Source: CANNDT01 sp945876205 (GTDB taxonomy: Bacteria; Acidobacteriota; Vicinamibacteria; Vicinamibacterales; UBA2999). Taken from it: a stretch of DNA of 5,994 bases. The stretch spans positions 1 to 5,994 of the forward strand of contig CANNDT010000159.1 in NCBI GenBank assembly GCA_947503365.1, written 5' to 3'. The notes under the pieces are model-generated. The model was not told the origin of the DNA. It did not search any database and worked only from the letters and a program-made list of their open reading frames with translations. Position numbers and translations under genes: made by a program. The first letter of the stretch is position 1. Each line of letters begins with the position of its first letter. Below, in pieces: positions 1 to 5,994 of this stretch.

Positions 1-339
1 ATTCGGCTGGAGCGGCAAGTGCGGGTCGGCGCGGCGTTCAATCCCGAGGACGCCACGGGCATCCCGCTCACGGTGGCGCTCGACGCCGACGTTCGCGCGT
101 ATACGGCGGGCACCGGTGATCGGCGCGTGGTCGCGATTGGCGCCGAGCAGTGGGTGGCGGGCAAGCGCGTCGGCATTCGGGCGGGGGGACGTTTCAACAC
201 GGTTGGCGCGCGCGAACGCAGCGCCACCGCTGGCCTGAGCGTGTCACTCCGGCCGGGTATGTTTGTCGATGGTCATGTCGTCAGGGGCGGATCGGCGGAT
301 GACCGCGGCTGGGGCGTTGCGGCGCGAGTATCCTTTTGA
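1..339 (+). CDS. C-terminal part of a probable outer-membrane beta-barrel protein (5' end outside window)
   Basis: The frame is open from base 1 to a TGA at 337-339, so the visible 112 residues are the C-terminal part of a longer protein; a GTG at 19 is in frame but need not be the start. The sequence shows short alternating hydrophobic/polar strands separated by Gly-, Asp- and Asn-rich turns (for example RVVAIGAEQWV, RVGIRAGGRF, TAGLSVSLRPGMFVDGHVV). It ends in WGVAARVSF, with a C-terminal phenylalanine after an alternating strand, the usual signature of proteins inserted by the BAM complex. The pattern resembles TraF/UPF0164-like or PorV-like barrel proteins, but I cannot assign a family with confidence and no function is claimed. 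It lies 43 bases upstream of pilB in the same orientation. The strong promoter-like sequence between them suggests it is a separate transcription unit that may read through into the pil genes. Confidence 0.6.
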   Translation: MRLERQVRVGAAFNPEDATGIPLTVALDADVRAYTAGTGDRRVVAIGAEQWVAGKRVGIRAGGRFNTVGARERSATAGLSVSLRPGMFVDGHVVRGGSADDRGWGVAARVSF

Positions 340-364
340 CAGAAATTGTCACTGGGTCTATTAA
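336..364 (+). promoter_or_regulatory. Sigma-70-type promoter upstream of pilB
   Basis: A perfect -35 hexamer TTGACA (336-341) is followed after exactly 17 bases by TATTAA (359-364), which matches four of six positions of TATAAT. The -35 box overlaps the TGA stop (337-339) of the upstream gene. The region 340-364 is visibly more AT-rich than its surroundings, which supports a real promoter in GC-rich DNA. Transcription would be expected to begin near 370-372, giving a leader of only about 12 bases before the pilB ATG. No extended -10 TG and no convincing sigma-54 site were seen. Prediction only. Confidence 0.6.
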
Positions 365-369
365 GGGGA
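363..369 (+). promoter_or_regulatory. Candidate ribosome binding site of pilB, poorly spaced
   Basis: AAGGGGA at 363-369 is the only Shine-Dalgarno-like stretch before pilB, but 13 bases separate it from the ATG at 383, longer than the usual 5-9. It also overlaps the predicted -10 box (359-364), so it would be missing from a transcript starting near 371. It could serve only on a longer transcript reading through from upstream. The start itself is secure: an in-frame TAA at 362-364 blocks any earlier start, and the codons between it and the ATG include no start codon. Confidence 0.35.
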
Positions 370-382
370 CTTCGATAACGAG

Positions 383-2140
383 ATGGCGGTCCGGATTGGC
401 GAGCTCCTTCTCAAGGAGAAGCGCATCACACCCGAGCAGCTTCAGGAGGCACTGAATTATCAGCGCCAGAATGGGGGGAAGCTCGGTTTCAATCTGATCA
501 AGCTCGGCTACGTGAAAGACGAGGAGATCACCGCGCTCCTCAGCAAGCAGTACGGCGTCCCGTCGATTGCGCTTGGCCAGTTCGAGATCGACCCCGGCGT
601 CATCAAGCTCGTTCCCGCCGACACCGCGCTGAAATACCAGATCGTCCCGTTGTCACGCGCCGGCGCGACCCTGACGATCGCGATGACCGACCCGACCAAC
701 GTGTTCGCCATGGACGACATCAAGTTCATGACGGGCTACAACGTCGAACCGGTCGTCGCCTCCGAGACCGCGGTCATCGAGGCCATCCAGACCTACTACG
801 GCAGGGCGGCCGCCGCGGCCGCGAGCGGCGGCGCGGCCGCCAGTGCGCTCGAAGTGGCCAGCAAGGCGATCGAGGACATCTCGATGCTCGCCGAGGGCTC
901 CGACGACGTGCAGGTGCTCGAGGATCTCGAGGAGATCAGCGCCGAGCTCCTGGCCAAGCAAGGCGAGGAAGCGCCCGTCGTCAAGCTCGTGAACGTGATC
1001 CTGATGTCGGCGATTCAGAAGGGCGCCAGCGACATCCACATCGAGCCGTACGAGAAGGAATACCGCGTCCGCTACCGGGTCGACGGCCTGCTCTACAACA
1101 TCATGGCGCCGCCGCTGAAGTATCGTGACGCGATCACTTCGCGCATCAAGATCATGTCGAAGCTGGACATCGCCGAGAAGCGGCTGCCGCAGGACGGCCG
1201 CATCAAGATCCGCTTCCAGGACAACGGCCAGGCCAAGGACATCGACTTCCGCGTGTCCGTGCTGCCGACGCTCTTTGGCGAGAAGATCGTCATGCGTCTG
1301 CTCGACAAGGACAAGCTGATGCTCGACATGACCAAACTCGGTTTCGAACCCGAGTCGCTGGCCAGGTTCGAGCTGGCGATTTCCAAGCCCTGGGGCATGG
1401 TCCTGGTCACCGGTCCTACCGGCTCCGGCAAGACCAACACCCTCTACTCCTCGATCGCCAAGATCAACACCATCGAGACCAACATCATGACCGCCGAGGA
1501 TCCGGTCGAGTTCAACATGGTTGGCGTCAACCAGGTGCAGGTGCGCGAGAACATCGGCCTCAATTTCGCCGCCGCCCTGCGCAGCTTCCTCCGCCAGGAC
1601 CCGAACATCATCCTCGTCGGCGAAATCCGCGACTTCGAGACGGCCGAGATCGCGGTGAAGGCCGCGCTCACCGGCCACCTCGTGCTCTCGACACTTCACA
1701 CCAACGACGCACCGAGCACGGTGAACCGGCTGATGAACATGGGCATCGAGCCGTTTCTCGTGGCCAGCTCCCTCAACCTCGTGTGCGCGCAGCGCCTCGT
1801 GCGCCGCATCTGCAAGCACTGCTCGGAGCCGCATCCGACACCAGCTCCCGCGCTCGTGCAGGCGGGGTTCAGCGCCGACGACGCGAAGACGGTCGTGCCC
1901 AACAAGGGCCGCGGCTGCGAGAAATGCAACAACACGGGCTACAAGGGACGCGTCGGCCTCTACGAAGTCATGGAGGTCACCGAGGAGCTTCGCGAGCTGA
2001 TCCTCGTCGGCGCGTCGTCGCTCGAGCTCCGGCGGAAGGCGATCGACGAAGGGATGCTGACGCTGCGCAACAGCGGCCTGCGCAAGGTGAAAGATGGCGT
2101 GACGACGATTGAAGAAATCGTCAGGGAGACCGTCAGATAA
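383..2140 (+). CDS. pilB: PilB, type IV pilus extension (assembly) ATPase with N-terminal MshEN domain
   Basis: Cytoplasmic hexameric GspE/PilB-family ATPase that powers pilin polymerisation through PilC. The 585-residue length is normal for the family. Residues 4-27 and 33-56 are two 24-residue MshEN motifs (RIGELL...ALNYQ and KLGFNL...LLSKQ), followed by the rest of the T2SSE_N domain to about 139. An Ala/Gly-rich linker (about 140-155) and an acidic helical stretch (about 160-192) lead to the N2 domain (DIHIEP at 217-222, RVDG at 232-235). The ATPase core has Walker A GPTGSGKT (344-351), Asp box AEDPVEF (371-377), Walker B NIILVGEIRD with E414, and His box histidines H432 and H439. A zinc-binding tetracysteine follows (C477, C480, C512, C515). 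The start is fixed by an in-frame stop just upstream and by the MshEN motif beginning at residue 4. The stop overlaps the pilT start by one base (TAATG), implying translational coupling. c-di-GMP binding is inferred from the motif, not shown. Confidence 0.97.
   Translation: MAVRIGELLLKEKRITPEQLQEALNYQRQNGGKLGFNLIKLGYVKDEEITALLSKQYGVPSIALGQFEIDPGVIKLVPADTALKYQIVPLSRAGATLTIAMTDPTNVFAMDDIKFMTGYNVEPVVASETAVIEAIQTYYGRAAAAAASGGAAASALEVASKAIEDISMLAEGSDDVQVLEDLEEISAELLAKQGEEAPVVKLVNVILMSAIQKGASDIHIEPYEKEYRVRYRVDGLLYNIMAPPLKYRDAITSRIKIMSKLDIAEKRLPQDGRIKIRFQDNGQAKDIDFRVSVLPTLFGEKIVMRLLDKDKLMLDMTKLGFEPESLARFELAISKPWGMVLVTGPTGSGKTNTLYSSIAKINTIETNIMTAEDPVEFNMVGVNQVQVRENIGLNFAAALRSFLRQDPNIILVGEIRDFETAEIAVKAALTGHLVLSTLHTNDAPSTVNRLMNMGIEPFLVASSLNLVCAQRLVRRICKHCSEPHPTPAPALVQAGFSADDAKTVVPNKGRGCEKCNNTGYKGRVGLYEVMEVTEELRELILVGASSLELRRKAIDEGMLTLRNSGLRKVKDGVTTIEEIVRETVR
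806..840. repeat. Three GCGGCCGC palindromes clustered in the PilB linker
   Basis: The 8-base palindrome GCGGCCGC occurs at 806-813, 815-822 and 833-840 within pilB. The first two are separated by one base and the third by ten. They encode the Ala/Ser/Gly-rich linker (residues about 142-153) between the MshEN-containing N-terminus and the ATPase core. The simplest explanation is slippage or expansion of GCx alanine codons in a GC-rich genome, so a dedicated DNA-level role is not supported. The neighbouring palindromes could form hairpins. Confidence 0.7.
2123..2128 (+). promoter_or_regulatory. Ribosome binding site of pilT, inside the pilB 3' end
   Basis: AGGGAG at 2123-2128 lies 11 bases before the pilT ATG at 2140, slightly far but usable. 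It sits in the last codons of pilB, so pilT translation is likely to be both coupled to pilB termination (TAATG) and supported by this site. Confidence 0.5.
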
Positions 2141-3273
2141 TGGCCAACCTACCCGAGCTGCTGAAGAAGGTCGTCGAGCTCGAAGGCTCAGACCTTCACA
2201 TTACGACGGCGACGCCGCCGCAGATCCGCGTGCACGGCCATCTCCAGCGGGTGGAGGGCCCCGAGATGACGCCGGCCGAAACCAAGCAGCTGACCTACAG
2301 CGTGCTGACCGACGCGCAGAAGAAGCGCTTCGAGGAAACGCTGGAGCTCGACTTCTCGTTCGGCATCAAGGGGCTGGCGCGCTTCCGCTGCAACATGTTC
2401 AATCAGCGCGGCGCCGTCGCGGCGGTCTACCGGTTGATCCCCGAGAAGATTCGCGGATTCAGCGAGCTCGGCCTGCCGCCGGTGCTCGCCAACCTTGCGG
2501 AGCGGCCGCGCGGACTCGTCCTCGTCACCGGCCCCACGGGCAGCGGCAAGTCGACGACGCTCGCCGCGATGATCGACAAGATCAACAAGGAGCGGCACGA
2601 ACACATCCTCACGATTGAGGACCCGATCGAGTTCGTGCACCAGCACCAGGGCTGTCTCGTGAACCAGCGCGAGGTGCACAGCGACACCCAGAGTTTTTCG
2701 ATGGCCCTGCGCGCGGCGCTGCGCGAGGATCCCGACATCGTGCTGATCGGCGAAATGCGCGACCTGGAGACGGTCGAGGCGGCGCTGCGAATCGCGGAGA
2801 CGGGCCACCTGACGTTCGGGACGCTGCACACCAACTCCGCGGCGCAGACGATCAACCGCATCATCGACGTCTTTCCGTCGCACCAGCAGAGCCAGATCCG
2901 CACGCAGCTCTCGCTCGTGCTCGAAGGCATCGTCTGCCAGGCGCTGCTGCCGAAGATCGGCGGCGGACGCGTCTGCTCGCTCGAGATCATGATTCCGACG
3001 CCGGCCATCCGCAACCTGATCCGCGAGGACAAGGTCCATCAGATCTATTCGGCGATGCAAACCGGCCAGGACAAGCTCGGGATGCAGACGGCCAACCAGT
3101 CACTCGCGACGCTCTACATGAAGAAGCAGGTGACGCTCGAACACGCGATGACCGCCTCCTCCAACCGCGACGAGCTGCAGGAGATGATCAACCGCGGCGT
3201 CGGCGTGGTCGCGGGGGCAGGGCTCGGCAGGCCGGGGCAATCGCCAACACCGCGGCCGGGGGTAGGAAGGTAA
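2140..3273 (+). CDS. pilT: PilT, type IV pilus retraction ATPase
   Basis: Cytoplasmic hexameric ATPase of the PilT/GspE superfamily that drives pilin depolymerisation and hence twitching or gliding motility. It begins with the typical PAS-like N-terminal domain (ELLKKVVELEGSDLHI at 6-21) and lacks the MshEN and tetracysteine regions of PilB. The core shows Walker A GPTGSGKS (131-138), Asp box IEDPIEF (159-165), Walker B DIVLIGEMRD with E205, and His box H223 and H230 (TGHLTFGTLHTN). The AIRNLIRE motif at 289-296 is diagnostic of PilT and is known to be needed for retraction; it separates this protein from PilB-type extension ATPases. After EMINRG (348-353) there is a Gly/Pro-rich tail to residue 377, somewhat longer than the usual 344-360 residues. 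The start overlaps the pilB stop by one base. pilC follows after 3 bases, so the extension motor, retraction motor and platform are made together. Confidence 0.97.
   Translation: MANLPELLKKVVELEGSDLHITTATPPQIRVHGHLQRVEGPEMTPAETKQLTYSVLTDAQKKRFEETLELDFSFGIKGLARFRCNMFNQRGAVAAVYRLIPEKIRGFSELGLPPVLANLAERPRGLVLVTGPTGSGKSTTLAAMIDKINKERHEHILTIEDPIEFVHQHQGCLVNQREVHSDTQSFSMALRAALREDPDIVLIGEMRDLETVEAALRIAETGHLTFGTLHTNSAAQTINRIIDVFPSHQQSQIRTQLSLVLEGIVCQALLPKIGGGRVCSLEIMIPTPAIRNLIREDKVHQIYSAMQTGQDKLGMQTANQSLATLYMKKQVTLEHAMTASSNRDELQEMINRGVGVVAGAGLGRPGQSPTPRPGVGR
3264..3270 (+). promoter_or_regulatory. Ribosome binding site of pilC, inside the pilT 3' end
   Basis: AGGAAGG at 3264-3270 is a strong Shine-Dalgarno match 6 bases before the pilC ATG at 3277. 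It is built into the last pilT codons, directly before the pilT stop. It is the best-spaced ribosome binding site of the four genes. Confidence 0.75.
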
Positions 3274-3276
3274 GAG

Positions 3277-4494
3277 ATGGCGACATTTGCATACAGCGGG
3301 CGCACGCGCGCGGGCCAGAACGTCACCGGCGAGCGCGTGGCCGAGACGGTCGACGCGGCGGTCGCCGCGCTCAGGCGCGAGCAGGTGCTCGTCACGCAGA
3401 TCAACCCGGTCAAGGACAAGGCCGCGCCCAAGGCGGCGCGCAAGCCCAGGACACGGTCCGTCGATCCGAAGAACCTCGCCGTGTTCACCCGCCAGTTCTC
3501 GGTGATGATCGATGCTGGCCTGCCGCTCGTACAGTGCCTCGAGATCCTCGGCACGCAGGAGGAGGACAAGAATTTCGCGGGCGTCATCCTGGCGACGCGC
3601 GCCGATGTCGAGAGCGGCGCGTCGCTCGCTGACGCGATGAAGAAGCACCCGAAGGTCTTCGACCCTCTCTTCACGAACATGATCGCCGCCGGCGAAGCGG
3701 GCGGTATCCTCGACACGATTCTCAAGCGGCTCGCCACCTACATCGAGAAGGCGGTGAAGCTGAAGGGGCAGGTCAAGTCGGCGATGATCTATCCGATCGC
3801 CGTGGTGGTGATCGCGGCCGTGGTCGTCGGCGTGATTCTGTGGAAGGTCATCCCGACTTTCGCAAACCTGTTCGCCGGACTCGGCGCCGATCTGCCGCTG
3901 CCCACCCGGGTGGTCATCGCCCTCAGCAACAACCTCGTGCGGTTCGGCCCGTTCCTGATTGCCGGCATGGTCGCGGCCTCCTTCGCGCTCAAGTCGTATT
4001 ACGCAACGCCGGCGGGCCGCAGAGTCATCGACGGGCTCATCCTGAAGCTGCCGATTCTCGGCCTCCTGATGCGGAAGATCGCCGTCGCCCGGTTCTGCCG
4101 CACGCTGTCCACGCTCCTGGCGTCAGGCGTGTCGATTCTCGAAGCGCTCGACATCACCGCGCGCACGTCGGGCAACGCGATCGTCGAGGACGCGATCCAG
4201 ACGACGAGGAAGAGCATCGAGCGAGGCGAGACTATTGCCGGTCCATTGAAGGAAACGGCGGTATTCCCGCCGATGGTCGTCCAGATGATTGGCGTGGGCG
4301 AGGCGACAGGCGCGCTGGACACAATGCTCAGCAAGATCGCCGACTTCTACGAGGAGGAAGTCGACGTGGCGGTCGCCGGCCTCCTCACGCTGCTCGAACC
4401 GGTGATGATTGCCCTGCTCGGCGGCGTCGTCGGCGGCATCGTGATCGCGATGTACATGCCGATCTTCAGCCTGATCAGCAAGCTCACCGGCTGA
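3277..4494 (+). CDS. pilC: PilC, type IV pilus inner-membrane platform protein (GspF family)
   Basis: Polytopic inner-membrane protein that forms the platform on which PilB and PilT dock and through which pilins are moved in and out of the pilus. The length of 405 residues is standard. The N-terminus MATFAYSGRTRAGQNVTGE is the typical GspF/PilC opening, followed by a Lys/Arg/Ala/Pro-rich linker (about 46-61). The first GspF domain spans about 70-193 (FTRQFSVMIDAGLPLVQCLE), with a membrane segment at about 171-190. A second membrane segment lies at about 223-243. The second GspF domain spans about 273-396 (FCRTLSTLLASGVSILEAL), including GVGEATGALD and a terminal Gly-rich membrane segment around 374-400. 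The two GspF domains are an internal duplication characteristic of the family. pilC has its own strong ribosome binding site and overlaps pilS by one base (TGATG). Position between pilT and pilS supports PilC rather than a type II secretion GspF. Confidence 0.96.
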   Translation: MATFAYSGRTRAGQNVTGERVAETVDAAVAALRREQVLVTQINPVKDKAAPKAARKPRTRSVDPKNLAVFTRQFSVMIDAGLPLVQCLEILGTQEEDKNFAGVILATRADVESGASLADAMKKHPKVFDPLFTNMIAAGEAGGILDTILKRLATYIEKAVKLKGQVKSAMIYPIAVVVIAAVVVGVILWKVIPTFANLFAGLGADLPLPTRVVIALSNNLVRFGPFLIAGMVAASFALKSYYATPAGRRVIDGLILKLPILGLLMRKIAVARFCRTLSTLLASGVSILEALDITARTSGNAIVEDAIQTTRKSIERGETIAGPLKETAVFPPMVVQMIGVGEATGALDTMLSKIADFYEEEVDVAVAGLLTLLEPVMIALLGGVVGGIVIAMYMPIFSLISKLTG

Positions 4495-5994
4495 TGGATC
4501 TGCGCGCGCGGCTCTCGACCCTCATCGCCGTCCGCGTCATCGTCAGCACCCTGCTGCTTGGCTCGGCGACGCTCGTCCAGATCAATCGGCCAGGCACCCT
4601 CCTGGTCGATCCGTTCTTCTTCCTGATCGGACTGACGTATGCGCTGAGCGTCGTCTACCTGGCCACGCTCCGGTTCGTCGACCGCCATCCGTGGCTGGTC
4701 GACGTGCAGCTCGGCGCCGACGCGGTGCTGGTCTCGGCGTTCATCTACGTCACCGGCGGCGTCACCAGCTATTTCTCATCGCTCTTCCTGCTGCCGATCA
4801 TCGAAGCCAGCACGGTCCGTTTCAGGCGGGGCGCGGTGCAGGTGGCGATCCTGACCGCCATCCTCTACCTGGCGATTGTGTCGGGACAGTATCTCGATGT
4901 CTTCGCCGGTCTGCCGCCGACGTGGCAACTGCAGGCACCCGTCGAGCTGCCCACATTGCGCTACGCGCAATACACCGTGGCGATCAATTTGTTCGGGTTC
5001 GTCGCCGTTGCATTGCTGTCCGGTTCGCTGGCGGAAAGCCTGCGATCGGCCGGCGCGCAGCTTGAAGACGCCTCGCACCAGATCGAGGATCTCCGCGCCT
5101 TCAACGCCTACGTCATCGACAGCCTGCTGAGCGGCATCGTCACCGCGGATGCGACCGGCCGCGTGCTCACGCTCAACCGCGCCGCCTCCACCATCACCGG
5201 GTTGGCGTCCGATCAGGTCGTCGGCCGCGACATCGGAGAGGTGCTGCAACTTCCCGCGCAGTTTCGCGCCCGTCTCAACACGATGGGCGACACCCCCAGC
5301 ATCAGAATCGACCTGCAGTACCGCGCCGCCGACGCCCGCCTGCTCGATATCGGCATGACGGTGACGACGATGGCGGTTCCGACGGGCGGGACCGGGTATC
5401 TGGTGACCTTTCAGGACGTGACCGACATGAAGCGCCTGGAGCACCACGCACGGCTGCAGCAGCGGCTCGCCGCCGTCGGCGAGATGGCGGCCGGCATCGC
5501 GCACGAGATCCGCAATCCACTGGCATCGATGTCGGGATCGATCCAGGTGCTGCGCCAGGAGCTGCCGCTCAGCGAGGAGCAGGCGCAGTTGATGGACATC
5601 GTGCTGCGCGAGTCCGAGCGGCTGAACGACACGATCCGATCGTTTCTGGCCTACGCTCGACCGCAACGGTTTGCCGTGGCGCGGCTCGATGTCAGCAAGG
5701 TGATGCACGATACGGCCTTGCTGCTGCGCAACAGTGCCGACGTCAAGGAGACGCACGTCGTCGACGTGCAGGTGCCAGCCGAGCCGGTGTGGTTCGAGGC
5801 TGACGAGCATCAGGTCAAGCAGATCGTCTGGAATCTGGCGACCAACGGCCTTCGCGCGATGTTGAAGGGCGGTCGCCTGCGGCTCGCCGTGACGACCGAT
5901 TACTCGAGCGACCTGACGAGCGGCGATGTCGTGCTCAGCGTCGAGGATCAAGGCTGCGGCATCCCCCCGGAGGAGCTGGACGGCATCTTTCAGC
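4494..5994 (+). CDS. pilS: PilS, membrane sensor histidine kinase of the PilS-PilR system (3' end outside window)
   Basis: The frame starts at ATG 4494 and is open for 500 codons to the window end with no stop, so the C-terminus is missing. Six hydrophobic segments at about 9-30, 40-60, 68-88, 92-108, 114-132 and 159-180 match the six-helix sensor of PilS. A short helical linker (181-202) leads to a PAS domain (about 203-315, starting FNAYVIDSLLSGIVTAD and ending VTFQDVTDMKRLE). The HisKA domain has H-box AHEIRNPL with phospho-acceptor H337. The HATPase domain has N-box NLATNGLRAM (447-456) and G1 box DQGCGIP (485-491); the G2 region falls outside. In the known system PilS senses inner-membrane pilin and controls phosphorylation of PilR, which activates pilA with sigma-54. 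The start overlaps the pilC stop (TGATG) and no good Shine-Dalgarno sequence precedes it, so translation probably depends on coupling. The PilS name rests on architecture plus position after pilC; a generic NtrB-like kinase is the alternative. Confidence 0.9.
   Translation, partial: MDLRARLSTLIAVRVIVSTLLLGSATLVQINRPGTLLVDPFFFLIGLTYALSVVYLATLRFVDRHPWLVDVQLGADAVLVSAFIYVTGGVTSYFSSLFLLPIIEASTVRFRRGAVQVAILTAILYLAIVSGQYLDVFAGLPPTWQLQAPVELPTLRYAQYTVAINLFGFVAVALLSGSLAESLRSAGAQLEDASHQIEDLRAFNAYVIDSLLSGIVTADATGRVLTLNRAASTITGLASDQVVGRDIGEVLQLPAQFRARLNTMGDTPSIRIDLQYRAADARLLDIGMTVTTMAVPTGGTGYLVTFQDVTDMKRLEHHARLQQRLAAVGEMAAGIAHEIRNPLASMSGSIQVLRQELPLSEEQAQLMDIVLRESERLNDTIRSFLAYARPQRFAVARLDVSKVMHDTALLLRNSADVKETHVVDVQVPAEPVWFEADEHQVKQIVWNLATNGLRAMLKGGRLRLAVTTDYSSDLTSGDVVLSVEDQGCGIPPEELDGIFQ

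Noticed and set aside
340..382. Rho-independent terminator between the barrel gene and pilB
   Set aside because: No GC-rich hairpin followed by a T-run is visible in this 43-base gap.
653..1834. Long open frame of 393 codons on the - strand opposite pilB
   Set aside because: It is antisense to strongly conserved PilB motifs, and its translation is a compositionally biased His/Arg/Asp/Val/Leu-rich protein typical of the shadow of GC-rich coding DNA. It shows no recognisable domain.
2188..3060. Open frame of 290 codons on the - strand opposite pilT
   Set aside because: Same antisense shadow composition (Arg/Asp/His/Leu-rich). The + strand encodes an unmistakable PilT with all catalytic motifs.
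3211..3262. G-rich run at the end of pilT as a possible G-quadruplex
   Set aside because: Only a few G-runs of three or more are present and the loops between them are well over seven bases, so a canonical quadruplex pattern is not met.
3277..4494. Alternative identity as type II secretion GspF, with the adjacent ATPase as GspE
   Set aside because: The neighbouring PilT with an AIRNLIRE retraction motif and the downstream PilS-like kinase identify a type IV pilus locus rather than a type II secretion operon.
4691..5358. Short + strand open frames (4691-5065, 4876-5130, 5149-5358)
   Set aside because: They lie in other frames than pilS and give Arg/Ser/Ala/Pro-rich translations without motifs. 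The pilS frame is continuous through the region.
4776..5951. Open frame of 391 codons on the - strand in the 3' part of the window
   Set aside because: It lies opposite the pilS frame, which has six membrane segments, PAS, HisKA and HATPase motifs in order. The - strand product has no recognisable motif.
1..5994. tRNA, rRNA, CRISPR array, insertion sequence or attachment site
   Set aside because: Coding sequence fills the window almost completely. I saw no repeat-spacer pattern, transposase motif, terminal inverted repeat or cloverleaf-like sequence.

Overview
The window is GC-rich bacterial chromosomal DNA with mostly G/C-ending codons. It carries a tightly packed type IV pilus (T4P) operon read entirely on the + strand: pilB (extension ATPase), pilT (retraction ATPase), pilC (inner-membrane platform) and the 5' part of pilS (membrane sensor histidine kinase). 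The order pilB-pilT-pilC-pilS is the one known from Myxococcus- and Geobacter-type T4P clusters, where pilR and pilA follow. The PilB sequence style (GKTNTLYSS, RQDPNIILVGEIRDFETAEI) also fits deltaproteobacterial or Acidobacteriota lineages. Acidobacteriota is my tentative preference, but the taxonomic assignment is inference only.

Layout: positions 1-339 hold the C-terminal end of a probable outer-membrane beta-barrel protein whose start lies outside the window. A 43-base gap (340-382) follows. It contains an excellent sigma-70-like promoter, TTGACA-N17-TATTAA, whose -35 box overlaps the upstream stop codon. pilB runs 383-2140 and pilT 2140-3273, joined by a TAATG overlap. pilC runs 3277-4494 with only 3 bases between it and pilT. 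pilS starts at 4494 through a TGATG overlap and is still open at the window end (500 codons visible). No stretch longer than 300 bases lacks a gene.

How the genes work together: PilB and PilT are hexameric ATPases that dock on the cytoplasmic face of PilC to drive pilin polymerisation and depolymerisation respectively. PilS, by family knowledge, senses pilin in the inner membrane and phosphorylates the sigma-54 activator PilR to tune pilA transcription. PilB carries an N-terminal MshEN-type domain with two 24-residue motifs separated by 5 residues, the known c-di-GMP-binding architecture, so pilus extension here is plausibly under c-di-GMP control.

I do not see an undescribed system: this is a canonical T4P motor operon. 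The points most worth a second look are the promoter geometry in front of pilB, which predicts a very short leader that excludes the only Shine-Dalgarno-like stretch, the MshEN module, and a triple GCGGCCGC cluster in the PilB linker.
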